This document shows, piece by piece, positions 15,401 through 26,939 of a stretch of 64,000 nt of DNA (within the stretch, counting starts at the first letter, position 1; the number at the start of each line of letters is the position of its first letter). The notes under the pieces are model-generated. The model ran no database searches. It saw only the letters and a list, made by a program, of their open reading frames with translations, and was not told where the DNA came from. The DNA comes from Euptelea pleiosperma. Taxonomy: Eukaryota > Streptophyta > Magnoliopsida > Ranunculales > Eupteleaceae. The DNA lies in contig CM068553.1 in NCBI GenBank assembly GCA_035048495.1, positions 20,027,190-20,091,189 on the forward strand. The letters are read 5' to 3'. A program made the translations under genes and the position numbers.

Positions 15401-16451
15401 CCAATTTGAGACGTTGACGCACGGATGGAGCTAACTTGTTTTGACTGTCCCAAATCTTGTTCCAACACTTCAAATGTGTTGAAACAATAGTAATGGAAGA
15501 GTTTGAGTCCAATTACGAGGTCCGGTTGCGACAAAGTCACAAGTTATAGGCTTTGGAATGTAACACACAAACTGAGTCCAATTTGAGACGTTGACGCACG
15601 GATGGAGCTAACTTGTTTTGACTGTCCCAAATCTTGTTCCAACACTTCAAATGTGTTGAAACAATAGTAATGGAAGAGTTTGAGTCCAATTACGAGGTCC
15701 GGTTGCGACAAAGTCACAAGTTATAGGCTTCGGAATGTAACACACAAACTGAGTCCAATTTGAGACGTTGACGCACGAATGGAGCAAACTTGTTTCGCCT
15801 GTCCCAAATCTTATTCCAACACTTCAAATATGTTGAAACAATAGTAATGGAAAAGTTTGAGTCCAATTACGAGGTCCGGTTATGACAAAGTCACAAGTTA
15901 TAGGCTTTGGAATGTAACACACAAACTGAGTCCAATTTGAGACGTTGACGCACGGATGGAGCTAACTTGTTTCGACTGTCCCAAATCTTGTTCCAACACT
16001 TCAAATGTGTTGAAACAATAGTAATGGAATAGTTTGAGTCCATTTACGAGGTCCGGTTGCGGCAAAGTCACAAGTTATAGGCTTCGGAATGTAATACACA
16101 AACTGAGTCCAATTTGAGACGTTGAAGCATGGATGGAGCTAACTTGTTTTGACTGTCTCAAATCTTGTTCCAACACTTCAAATGTGTTGAAACAATAGTA
16201 ATGGAAGAGTTTGAGTCCAATTACGAGGTCCGGTTGCGACAAAGTCACAAGTTATAGGCTTCGGAATGTAACACAGAAACTGAGTCCAATTTGAGACGTT
16301 GACGCACGGATGGAGATAACTTGTTTCGACTGTCCCGAATCTTGTTCAAAAATTTCAAATTGGTTGAAACAATAGTAATGGAAGAGTTTGAGTCCAATTA
16401 CGAGGTTCGGTTACGAAAATGTCACAAGTTATAGGCTTTGGAATGTAACAC
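12490..16451. repeat. Satellite block duplicated at 18-monomer spacing
   Basis: Positions 12490-13270 and 15671-16451 share rare variants: CACGAATGGAGCAAAC, GGTTATGACAAAG, TTGAAGCATGG, GGAGATAACTTG and AAAAATTTCAAATTGG. The offset is 3181 bp, which is 18 x 177 minus the 5 bp deletion near 15266. About four to five monomers are copied in order. Confidence 0.85.
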
Positions 16452-19400
16452 ACAAACTGAGTCCAATTTGAGACGTTGACGCACGGATGGAGCTAACTTG
16501 TTTCGACTGTCCCAAATCTGATTCCAACACTTCAAATATGTTGAAACAATAGTAATGGAAGAGTTTGAGTCCAATTACGAGGTCCGGTTGCGGCAAAGTC
16601 ACAAGTTATAGGCTTCGGAATGTAACACACAAACTGAGTCCAATTTGAGACGTTGACGCATGGATGGAGCTAACTTGTTTCGACTGTCCCGAATCTTGTT
16701 CGGACACTTCAAATGTGTTGAAACAATAGTAATGGAAGAGTTTGAGAAAAGTTACGAGGTTTGGTTGCCACAAAGTCACAAGTTATAGGCTTTGGAATGT
16801 AACACACAAACTGAGTCCAATTTGAGACGTTGACGCATGGATGGAGCTAACTTGTTTCGACTGTCCCGAATCTTGTTCAAACACTTTACATGTGTTGAAA
16901 CAATAGTAATGGAAGAGTTTGAGTAAAGTTACGAGGTTCGGTTGTGACAAAGTCACAAGTATAGGCTTTGGAATTTAACACACAAACTGAGTCCAATTTG
17001 AGACGTTGACGCATAGATGGAGCTAACTTGTTTTGACTGTCCCAAATCTTGTTCCAACACTTCAAATGTGTTAAAACAATAGTCATGAAATAGTTTGAGT
17101 CCAATTACGAGGTCCGGTTACGACAAAGTCCGAAGTTATAGGCTTTGGAATGTAACACACAAACTGAGTCCAATTTGAGACGTTGACGCAGGGATGGAGC
17201 TAACTTGTTTCGACTGTCCCGAATCTTGTTCAAACACTTCAAATGTGTTGAAACAATAGTAATGGAAGAGTTTGAGTAAAGTTATGAGATTCAGTTGCGA
17301 CAAAGTCACAAGCTATAGGCTTTGGAATGTAACACACAAACTGAGTCCAATTTGAGACGTTGACGCACGGATGGAGCTAACTTGTTTCGACTGTCCCGAA
17401 TCTTGTTCAAACACTTCAAATGTGTTGAAACAATAGTAATGGAAGAGTTTGAGTCCAATTACGAGGTTCAGTTACGAAAATGTCACAAGTTATAGGCTTT
17501 GGAATGTAACACACAAACTGAGTCCAATTTGAGACGTTGACGCACGGATGGAGCTAACTTGTTTCGACTGTCCCAAATCTGATTCCAACACTTCAAATAT
17601 GTTGAAACAATAGTAATGGAAGAGTTTGAGTCCAATTACGAGGTCCGGTTGCGGCAAAGTCACAAGTTATAGGCTTCGGAATGTAACACACAAACTGAGT
17701 CCAATTTGAGACGTTGACGCATGGATGGAGCTAACTTGTTTCGACTGTCCCGAATCTTGTTCGGACACTTCAAATGTGTTGAAACAGTAGTAATGGAAGA
17801 GTTTGAGTAAAGTTACGACGTTTGGTTGCCACAAAGTCACAAGTTATAGGCTTTGGAATGTAACACACAAACTGAGTCCAATTTGAGACGTTGACGCATG
17901 GATGGAGCTAACTTGTTTCGACTGTCCCGAATCTTGTTCAAACACTTTACATGTGTTGAAACAATAGTAATGGAAGAGTTTGAGTAAAGTTACGAGGTTC
18001 GGTTGTGACAAAGTCACAAGTTATAGGCTTTGGAATTTAACACACAAACTGAGTCCAATTTGAGACGTTGACGCATAGATGGAGCTAACTTGTTTTGACT
18101 GTCCCAAATCTTATTCCAACACTTCAAATGTGTTGAAACAATAGTAATGAAATAGTTTGAGTCCAATTACGAGGTCCGGTTGCGACAAAGTCCCAAGTTA
18201 TAGGCTTTGGAATGTAACACACAAACTGAGTCCAATTTGAGACGTTGACGCAGGGATGGAGCTAACTTGTTTCGACTGTCCCGAATCTTGTTCAAACACT
18301 TCAAATGTGTTGAAACAATAGTAATGGAAGACTTTGAGTAAAGTTAGGAGATTCAGTTGCGACAAAGTCACAGGTTATAGGCTTTGGAATGTAACACACA
18401 AACTGAGTCCAATTTGAGACGTTGACGCACGGATGGAGCTAACTTGTTTCGACTGTCCCGAATCTTGTTCAAACACTTCAAATGTGTTGAAACAATAGTA
18501 ATGGAAGAGTTTGAGTCCAATTACGAGGTTCAGTTACGAAAATGTCACAAGTTATAGGCTTTGGAATGTAACACACACACTGAGTCCAATTTGAGACGTT
18601 GACGCACGGATGGAGCTAACTTGTTTCGACTGTCCCAAATCTGATTCCAACACTTCAAATATGTTGAAACAATAGTAATGGAAGAGTTTGAGTCCAATTA
18701 CGAGGTCCGGTTGCGGCAAAGTCACAAGTTATAGGCTTCGGAATGTAACACACAAACTGAGTCCAATTTGAGACGTTGACGCGTGGATGGAGCTAACTTG
18801 TTTCTTCTGTACCGAATCTTGTTCGGACACTTCAAATGTGTTGAAACAATAGTAATGGAAGAGTTTGAGTAAAGTTACGAGGTTTGGTTGCCACAAAGTC
18901 ACAAGTTATAGGCTTTGGAATGTAACACACAAACTGAGTCCAATTTGAGACGTTGACGCATGGATGGAGCTAACTTGTTTCGACTGTCCCGAATCTTGTT
19001 CAAACACTTTACATGTGTTGAAACAATAGTAATGGAAGAGTTTGAGTAAAGTTACGAGGTTCGGTTGTGACAAAGTCACAAGTTATAGGCTTTGGAATTT
19101 AACACACAAACTGAGTCCAATTTGAGACGTTGACGCATAGATGGAGCTAACTTGTTTTGACTGTCCCAAATCTTGTTCCAACACTTCAAATGTGTTGAAA
19201 CAATAGTAATGAAATAGTTTGAGTCCAATTATGAGGTCCGGTTGCGACAAAGTCCCAAGTTATAGGCTTTGGAATGTAACACACAAACTGAGTCCAATTT
19301 GAGACGTTGACGCAGGGATGGAGCTAACTTGTTTCGACTGTCCCGAATCTTGTTCAAACACTTCAAATATGTTGAAACAATAGTAATGGAAGAGTTTGAG

Positions 19401-19480
19401 TAAAGTTATGAGATTCAGTTGCGACAAAGTCACAAGTTATAGGCTTTGGAATGTAACACACAAACTGAGTCCAATTTGAA
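16450..19480. repeat. Higher-order repeat, 6-mer of 1062 bp, about 2.8 copies
   Basis: CAGGGATGGAG occurs at 17190, 18252 and 19314, exactly 1062 bp (6 x 177) apart. The five other monomers of the unit follow in the same order: one with AAATCTGATTCC, one with TTCGGACAC, one with TTTACATGTG, one with CATAGATGG plus GAAATAGTTTG, and one ordinary type. The third copy loses the pattern after its fifth monomer at about 19480. A 1 bp deletion near 16960 makes the first copy 1061 bp. Confidence 0.88.
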
Positions 19481-20798
19481 ACGTTGACGCACGGATGGAG
19501 CTAACTTATTTCGACTGTCTCAAATCTTCTTCCAACACTTCAAATGTGTTGAAACAATAGTAATGGAATAGTTTGAGTCCAATTACGAGGTCCGGTTGCG
19601 ACAAAGTCCCAAGTTATAGGCTTCGGAATGTAACACACAAACTGAGTCCAATTTGAGACGTTGACGCACGGATGGAGCTAACTTGTTTCGACTGGCCCGA
19701 ATATTGTTCAAACACTTCAAATGTGTTGAAACAATATTAATGGAAGAGTTTGAGTAAAGTTACGAGGTTCGGTTGCGACAAAGTTACAAGTTATAGGCTT
19801 TGGAATGTAACACACAAACTGAGTCAAATTTGAGACGTTGACGCACGGATGGAGCTAACTTGTTTTGACTGTCCCAAATCTTGTTCCAACACATCAAATG
19901 TGTTGGAACAATAGTAATGGAATAGTTTGAGTCCAATTACGAGGTCCGGTTGCGACAAAGTCCCAAGTTATAGGCTTCGGAATGTAACACACAAACTGAG
20001 TCCAATTTGAGACGTTGACTCACGGATGGAGCTAACTTGTTTCAATTGTCCCGAATCTTGTTCAAACACTTCACATGTGTTAAAACAATAGTAATGGAAG
20101 AGTTTGAGTAAAGTTACGAGGTTCGGTTGCGACAAAGTCACAAGTTATAGGCTTTGGAATGTAACACACAAACTGAGTACAATTTGAGACGTTGACGCAC
20201 GGATGGAGCTAACTTGTTTCGACTGTCCCAAATCTTGTTCCAACACTTCAAATGTGTTGAAACAATAGTAATGCAATAGTTTGAGTCCAATTACGAGGTC
20301 CGGTTGCGACAAAGTCCCAAGTTATAGGCTTCGGAATGTAACACACAAACTGAGTCCAATTTGAGACGTTGACGCACAGATGGAGCTAACTTGTTTCGAC
20401 TGTCCCGAATCTTGTTCAAACACTTCAAATGTGTTGAAACAATAGTAATGGAAGAGTTTGTGTAAAGTTACGAGGTTCGGTTGCGACAAAGTTACAAGTT
20501 ATAGGCTTTGGAATGTAACACACAAACTGAGTCCAATTTGAGACGTTGACGCACGGATGGAGCTTACTTGTTTTGACTGTCCCAAATCTTGTTCCAACAC
20601 TTCAAATGTGTTGAAACAATAGTAATGGAAGAGTTTGAGTCCAATTACGAGGTCCGGTTGTGACAAAGTCACAAGTTATAGGCTTCGGAATGTAACACAC
20701 AAACTGTGTCCAATTTGAGACTTTGACACACGAATGGTGATATTCGCTTAAAAGTGCATATTTTTCACTATTAATTTCTTAGCGTTATCACACTCTCC

Positions 20799-20855
20799 TA
20801 CGTAAAACTGCTCTAATTATCTACTTTTCTACGTAAGAGTCTCTTTCATTACGTA
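20799..20855. promoter_or_regulatory. Cluster of three TACGTA palindromes at the LTR start
   Basis: TACGTA occurs at 20799, 20830 and 20850, within 120 bp of the LTR edge. The same segment is kept in minus-strand copies near 24890-24930, 36880-36920 and 40765-40800, often with one of the three sites mutated. ACGT cores are the binding class of plant bZIP factors, so a U3 enhancer role is plausible but inferred. Confidence 0.4.
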
Positions 20856-21505
20856 GAGCACACTTTTCTGGACGAAATGGTATATTTGTATGAATTAAAC
20901 ACATTCTAGGAAGTCTAGATATTAAGCCGTTCTAATTACGCGCTTTTCGTTATTGCAGAAAACCCGATCGGAAGTGTCTCGAGACTGGCAGGCCCACGAT
21001 CAACCCCAGAAGCTTCTATCAATCTAGAAGAGATCAACTGGACCAATGAGCCTAGTCAGTAAACCAATGAACCCTATCGGAACAATTCTAGGGGCCCGAG
21101 ATGTGTCGATAATCCCCTGATCAATCACAAAAGCTAAGAGCGAACTTGTCGACAAAGTGCAAGTGAACCACGAAAATGGAGCCACTAAGGGTTGACTCAA
21201 GAATGAATGAACCGTGTGCTAGACAAGTAGCAAGTTGAAGATTTAGAAAAATATTTTGGAAGCATGAAGAAGTTGGATGGGTGATGGGCCAGCATGTGAA
21301 CCAAATTTTAGGCCAAGGCTAGGCCATGGTTTTGAACTTCAAGACACACGTTGCTGGACCGTGTAAACAATATGATGATATTTGTATGGCAAAGACATAT
21401 TGGTACACAAGCCTAGACATGTGGACCAAGGTTAAACCACCAAACAAGTTGCTAGGCCGATGTTGGACCAATGGGTCGTTTGGATACCAAACAAAGCAAA
21501 TGACG

Positions 21506-21544
<39 letters not shown>

Positions 21545-22235
21545 TATTATACTCCAAATAAGGAATTGCACCAAAAGATAAAATTTGGAGGTGTTTTGGT
21601 ACCAAATGTACAAAAAAAAAAAAAAATGCATGTGATATTATTGAGTGGTTTTCTAAACAAGACAATAGTTTGGAAACCACAAGGAGATTGGACGGTTGTA
21701 CTAAGAAGTTGCTGGTTGTGAGCATAGCATGTGGGAGTCTTTACTAGAAGACAAAACTTGTTGAAAGTGGTAAGGTAAGGGCTTAGGTGGCTGGAGATTA
21801 AAAAAATGGAGGATGAAGTAAAGAATGGTTGAGGTCTTGTTGAAGGTGGAGTCCACAATTATTGATTAGCCAAGCCATATATCCTCTTTACAAGTTGATC
21901 CTCAACATAGCACCACATGGTTTTTCCACTGCCAAGTGGCACTTACCCAAACAAAGAATTTATCTTGCATTCCATACACCATATCATCACTTTATCAACT
22001 ACTTTCACACGGTCTCACATGAAACCCAGATTTGAATGGCTAAATCACTTGCACCCATCTCCATAACACCAACCTATTTCCTCTCCTTCAACCCACCACG
22101 TCTCCATTGATCCCATCATCTAACCATCCCAAGCATGAGAAAAGATCTCCATGAGATCTCTTCCATTCTCTCCATGACCATCCAACCGTCCACTCCATCT
22201 AACTTTCCTCCACCGTCTATTTCTAACCCTACCCT

Positions 22236-22243
22236 TATAAAAA
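22236..22243 (+). promoter_or_regulatory. Candidate TATA box of the plus-strand LTR
   Basis: TATAAAAA lies about 1.5 kb into the LTR, in the context CCCTTATAAAAACC. This matches the relative place of TATA-like sites in the other copies. Transcription would start near 22270. This is inference from position and motif only. Confidence 0.45.
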
Positions 22244-22513
22244 CCAAAACGACAACACCATAAAAAAAAAAAGGAGGAAAAGAAGAGAAAAGGGGGGAGA
22301 AAACCCTCACGCCCAGTCCTCCTCCAATACCGCCTCCATCTCCAATCTCCTACAGACCGTTCTCCATCTTACCGCTGGCCGTCTTCTTTAGCTAGTGCCG
22401 CCCTCCTCTTCTCCTTCACGAGGTGTAGCCCGTGAGCACCTCACTTCGTGGCTGGTGAGCGCACCTGCAACCGCTCCATCACCTCCCCATGCTGCTGGTG
22501 ATCTATTTCTATA

Positions 22514-22518
22514 TGCAC
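22514..22518. repeat. Target site duplication TGCAC (with 36976-36980)
   Basis: The five bases directly before the LTR edge at 22519 are TGCAC, and the five directly after the other LTR edge at 36975 are also TGCAC. The duplication proves that 22519-36975 inserted as one unit into the plus-strand LTR. Confidence 0.95.
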
Positions 22519-23468
22519 TGAAAGTAGGGTTTTTCCGCATCGTTGGTTACGGAAACCCTAACTTCAACACATTTGTAATATTATCCGATTATCCTATAAA
22601 ATTCAAAGATTCTGTATAGGGATTCGTGTCGGATGTCGATCCGCACTCGGGGTTAGTTTGTGCAAACAGTGAACATGAAATGACGAATTTTTCTCAGAAA
22701 TTTTTACTAAGAAGGATGGAGTGGTGAGAATGATGATCGATTTAAAATAATTATTGGCGATTTTTAGATAGAGAAATTGACCTGAGTTACTTAAGAATCA
22801 ACCACAGAATAAAAGACAGTACTTTGCATAAAATAAACAATTTTCTTTATTTGAATAACTTGAAAGTAACTTACAATTCCAAGAAAGATGAACTAATTAC
22901 AAAGCATTAAAGATGACTCCTAAGCATAAAAAAAATTCTAGAGAGAGAAAATTAAAAATTCTAGAGAGGGGGAGACTGTTTTAGAGAGAGAAAGTTGAGA
23001 TCCTACCGGGGGTGATTGAAGCGTATGGTGGCAGCACTTGCTGATGTTTGCAAGTTGCAACACCAGCTCAAGAGAAAGAGACTGTACCTCCTCTCTCTTC
23101 TTCCTCTTTTTTTTATTTTTTTTATTTTTTTTTATTTTTTTTTATTTTTTTATTTTTTGAATTTGCAGGCGTTGGAGGCTTGGGCTGCTTGCTAGTGAGG
23201 GATGACGATGGGTTGCTGAACAGCCAACCCAGATGAGGAAGACGTGAGGTGGTTGCAGCAGGTGTGAGCGTCACGATGGAGAAGCAGGTTCCAGCGACCA
23301 AAGAGATATGCAGGCGGTTTGGTAAAAGCTTGCTACACTTGGCAGCAAGCTTCTACGGTGGAAGGAGGGGGCAATACATGGATGGCGGTAAAAGCTGCTG
23401 GAGCAGCTGGCGGAATGGAGAGATGGACAGCAGGCGGTAATAGAGGTTACCGGATTTAATGGTGTTCG

Positions 23469-23493
23469 CCGGAGTTGCAGGTTGCAACTCCGG
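23469..23493 (-). other. GTTGCA hairpin, 11 bp arms
   Basis: Arms CCGGAGTTGCA and TGCAACTCCGG surround GGT. This is the single copy left in this LTR and has an identical counterpart at 35355-35379. It lies downstream of the predicted TATA box on the element strand, so it would fold in the RNA. Confidence 0.6.
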
Positions 23494-24517
23494 TAATCTT
23501 CTTTTTCTTTTTTTTTTTTTTTTTTCTGTTTTCTTTTCTTCCTTTGAAAGAAAGAAGATGAGAGGGAACACAGGCGATGAGGACTACTGGTGAAGGTGCC
23601 GACTAAGGGAAGTGTTGCTGTGGGAGTTGCTTGGGGAGTTCAGAGGGATGAAAGAGGGCGGCTTAGAGTGGGAAGAGAGGAGAGAAGAGGAGAGTGGGAC
23701 GGTGAAAGGAGAAGGTGATGAAGGGGGCGGCCAGCTAAAGATAGAGAAAAAAAATCAATCCCCTGGTCTAACGGCTTTGGGGCTTTTATAACTTGTTTCT
23801 AAAAGCGTGGGAGAGAGCCTTGGGTCCGATTTAGGGTTTTTCTCCTCAAAGAAAAACGTGGAGTCCCCCCCTTGTGGAGATCGTTCGGTCTTAAACGTGG
23901 GGCCCTTGTGGGGATTTTTAAAAAAAACGCCCAAAGATCTCCCCAAAAATCCATCACTAGCTACCCCCATCTTTTAGAAACTTTCATTCAAAAATATTTC
24001 CTTCTTTTAAATAATATAATCATGAAAACTTCTTTTAAAAAATATTTTTATAAAATATCATCTTTTACATGCCCAACACCTAGTTTTCTTCTAGGATAAA
24101 ATCTCCCTCCTTTTTTGAAAACCAAAAATTCCTTTTTGAAGAAATATTTGTCTTTAAAAAAAATCTTTGTTTCATAAATCTTTTCCAAAATTTATTCTCC
24201 TATCCTTCATCTTCTTTAAAAACCATTTCCTATCCATGCTAGGCATGTGGGTCCAACGGAATGGCTGGGCAGTGAGTAATGGGCCCGCACTGCATCTTGG
24301 CTTAAGCCCATAGGATTGAATATGAAGTGACTGAGCGATCGTATGGTAGAGATGGAGGGTGATGATCGGGCGATGGAGATTGGCCAAGGTAGGCCGTAGG
24401 ATTGAGTGATTGAGGAGGGAGAAAGGATCAGATGATTTGGATTGTGAGTAGAGAGAGAATGAAGATCTAGAGAGAGGAGAGAGAAAATATTACAAAATAA
24501 AAAAAACTGCTAGCAGA

Positions 24518-24573
24518 GGGTTTGGAACCCTGGTCTTTGACTTGGTCTTCTACACGCTTTACCAACTGGTCAA
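24518..24573 (-). other. tRNA-like A-box/B-box module in the 3' LTR
   Basis: On the minus strand an A-box-like TTGACCAGTTGG (24562-24573) and a B-box-like GGGTTCCAAACCC (24518-24530) are separated by exactly 31 nt. That puts the B box 43 nt after the A-box start, close to the 44 nt of a real tRNA. The stems of a full cloverleaf are not evident, so this is not called a tRNA gene. Confidence 0.5.
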
Positions 24574-24985
24574 GTCTTCATATTGTGTTAGTTGTTTGAG
24601 CTTTATTCTCCTTAATCTCTTCTCGGGGTGGTTGGCTCTCCTTCTCTCCTGATTTCCTTTCAGGCTTTTCAGACTTTCTGGCTCTCTATGCTCCGTTCAA
24701 AGGCTCTGGTAGTCAGTTGTGGGCCCACAATCCATAAACTTGTCAAATCGGGTTTCCTGCGACAAAAGAAGCGCATAATGAGACTTAAGTAGAACAACTC
24801 CATATCTAGACTTCCAAAAATGTGTTTAATGCATGCAAATATACCATTTCGTCCAGAAAAGTGTGTTCTACGCAACAGAAGAGACTCTTACGTAGAAAAG
24901 TAGATAAATAGAGCCTTTTACGTAGGAGAGTGCGATAATGCTAAAAGGATAATTGCTTAACATAAGCACTTTTGAGCGAATATCA

Positions 24986-24997
24986 CAACCCCCAACC
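24986..24997 (-). other. Polypurine-like tract next to the 3' LTR
   Basis: On the minus strand GGTTGGGGGTTG ends directly at the LTR start. This is the expected place for the plus-strand primer of reverse transcription. It is interrupted by T residues, so the exact primer is uncertain. Confidence 0.55.
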
Positions 24998-26939
24998 AGC
25001 ATATTGCCAACCCTTGGCAATTAGTGCGAAATAAATGAGCTTAAAAGGGCTCTGCACTTGCTGCACACTTTTTCTTATTAGCTCAGGGAAAACATCGTTC
25101 GTCAAATCATTGAATGGATGCAAAAATGTTACATGCTAGCGAAGAGTTGGAAAGTTTTGGCAAGACTACAGACTAATAATCATGACCCAGAATAGTCAGA
25201 CTCTGCGTGTGTGTGTGCTTAACATTCTCATCATCCGACAGTAAAGATTTTCAGATCACCTCTAAGTTTTTATGCCTTGACCTCAAATCTCTCATGTATA
25301 GCGCTCAGAATAGAATCACACGAGAGGGGTTTTCTTCTTTTCTCTCAATTTACATGTGAGGAGATATATTTAATATAAAGAGGCAAAAGATCTCACATAT
25401 GTTTTATTTGAGGGAAGGACATCTTTAATAGAAGAAGATCTCATGATTGGAATACCACTTCACTCGGGAACGTCAGATCAAACTCTATAGCTTCTCTTTC
25501 TCCAATCTCCACATTTTATGATCGTACTATCCTAGAATCAAGTAGGACTTTCCTGGGTTGTAATGAGGCTTAGGTCAGGTGTAGAGAGATAAAGGGATAC
25601 AGGATTTCAAAGATCTTGAGAGGATATTGCCATTTTCTTGCATTTTTCCTGCGACGTAACACCATTATTTGGTTCTTTTTCCTTTTTTTCTGTATTTTTC
25701 TCTTTTTCTTGATATTTCTGAGACTGCTCAATTTCTTTTCAGCTCTTCTTCATACTTTCTTTCTATATTTTGTTTTTGGCTTGAACCACTTTCTTTTCCT
25801 TTTGATTCTTCTTCTTTACTTTTCTTTTTCACGGTACACCCACATCAGTTATTCTTTTGTCCATCTCAAAATAAGGGTAGCCAGTCATGTTTCGTAGCTG
25901 GACTGGATTTTAGGTTGATGGGTTTGCAAATAAAAGGCTTTTATAGAAAGGTTCAAGGGGTTTCTAGTGAAGTATAATTCAGGTGAGTAAAAAGGCTGAA
26001 TGGTTCAGAAAAAATGGCCTAAATCATTTTCTAGGGTTTGCACTATCATGTATACTGTCTTGACTGGATACAGAGAAGGTTCTGTCGTAGTAATCCAATG
26101 TTGATGTCGTTCCGAGTTTTATGATCGAAGCAAAAGATAATGAGATCTCTCAACGAATATTGCGGTCATGAAGAATAGTGAGTCATCTTTTGACTCAGAA
26201 TTGTTGTATAACACTCTGAATTGATTAAAGGCTCAAAAGCTCACTGGGTTAGGTCTCCACAATTATTCTCACAGGATCTCCAGAATTTCAAAACTTAGGA
26301 TGACTCTGATGTTGATAGTGTACAATTGTGCCAAATCTGAGTTTTTCTGAGTTTTCAAACCTGCTGTAGTCACGCTTGAATTGACTCAACGCTAACTTTA
26401 AACAAAAATTGATATCCTCAATACTGACTTAACGGAGGTTTTCAGCTAATCAAAGTCAGGGTATTTGACACATTTTTGAAATTCTAGAAAACTTTTGGAG
26501 AACATCGGAAATCACCCCAAAAACAAAAAGTTTTATATATATATATATATATATTTTTTTTTTGTTTTTTTTTTTTTTTTTCAAAATGAAGACATGAGTT
26601 TTGGTAAATACCCCACCCCCAACCAAAATGCAGCACCGTCCTCGGTGCTCATGACCGGGACATAAAATGATGAAAAATCGGTGATGATGATGCAAAGGTT
26701 CAGGGAAGATGTTACCAAGTCGGTAGAAACTCGACAGTGTGTGATACCTGATGATCGGAAGAATGAATGTACCTGCATTTTCAAAGATATAACAATAATA
26801 ACAAATGCATGAGACTCATGTACTCTAGGAATACCGGAATTGCCTTTCCGAAAGCGCTAAGTTTTACGTCTTCAGCCAGACACAACGGGGGTGACAGGCA
26901 CCCCCAACCAAGTTGGAGCACAGGAGACTGAGTGGATCA
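24998..26939 (-). other. Non-coding stretch between integrase and 3' LTR
   Basis: These 1.9 kb lie between the integrase stop and the PPT. Athila elements can carry an env-like gene here, but no sustained minus-strand reading frame is visible, and the plus-strand ORFs near 25616-25977 are low-complexity F/L-rich frames. Visible items are a (TA)n tract at about 26530-26552 joined to a T run, a G-rich tract (minus strand) at about 26607-26622, and an inverted repeat GGGGGTG/CACCCCC at about 26888-26906 just after integrase. Most of the region is kept in the deletion derivative at 42432-43973, which suggests that it is a normal part of the element. Confidence 0.6.

Larger units (their letters stand above)
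1..20737. repeat. 177 bp satellite array, about 117 head-to-tail monomers
   Basis: The anchor AACTGAGTCC recurs at 181, 358, 535 and 712, giving an exact 177 bp period that continues to 20737. Monomers differ by a few to about 15 percent by eye. Variants are linked. One type has GTCCCAAATC, TTCCAACAC, TTGAGTCCAATTAC and often CCCAAG. The other has GTCCCGAATC, TTCAAACAC, GAGTAAAGTTAC and CACAAG. The two types alternate over much of the first 2 kb, giving a dimer-like 354 bp pattern. Every monomer carries a dyad, arms TTGTTCCAACAC and GTGTTGAAACAA around TTCAAAT. Rare length variants are a 5 bp deletion near 2350 and 15266 and 1 bp deletions near 7488 and 16960. No long ORF is shared by the monomers. 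The array starts before the window and ends abruptly at an LTR. A centromeric or pericentromeric role is inferred from monomer length and context only. Confidence 0.97.
20738..22518 (+). mobile_element. OTA-like LTR, left part, split by the nested element
   Basis: The LTR begins TGATATTCGCTTAAAAGTGC directly at the last satellite monomer. It resumes after the nested insertion at 36981 and runs to 37700, giving about 2.5 kb in all. The first ~240 bp match the ends of the other family copies. The centre is private sequence and includes a run of about 32 A from 21510. The expected PBS does not follow the right part, so this copy is a solo or truncated LTR. No 5 bp duplication of the satellite flank (AATGG) is seen at the other end. 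I see no gene in it; the short ORFs are low-complexity. Confidence 0.85.
22519..24985 (-). mobile_element. 3' LTR of the nested OTA-like element
   Basis: On the minus strand it starts TGATATTCGCTCAAAAGTGC and ends CCTACTTTCA. It lacks roughly 110 bp present in the 5' LTR (equivalent to about 35512-35622), removed between short matches ending in GC. That segment carries two of the GTTGCA hairpins. It holds one remaining hairpin (23469-23493), a tRNA-like module (24518-24573), a TATA-like site (minus strand, 23783-23790) and T-rich runs near 23106-23158. No gene is visible. Confidence 0.93.

Noticed and set aside
1..20737. CRISPR-like array or protein-coding tandem gene
   Set aside because: The period is 177 bp with no spacer/repeat distinction, and frames are not kept between monomers; ORFs at 12111-12359 and 16886-17104 are chance runs in satellite DNA.
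24518..24573. Genuine tRNA gene
   Set aside because: Only the A- and B-box geometry is convincing; acceptor and anticodon stems are not visible and the copies are dispersed with LTRs.
20738..24985. A 4.2 kb DNA transposon with terminal inverted repeats (TGATATTCGC ... GCGAATATCA)
   Set aside because: The two ends are LTR starts of two different elements in opposite orientation; the LTR pair and TSD at 22519-36975 explain them.
25616..25977. Membrane protein (F/L-rich ORF)
   Set aside because: Low-complexity pyrimidine-rich DNA, antisense to the element; the related copy at 43190-43454 keeps only the composition bias, not a proper gene structure.
24998..26939. env-like gene as in some Athila elements
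   Set aside because: No minus-strand frame of useful length, no signal peptide or membrane pattern in a continuous frame.
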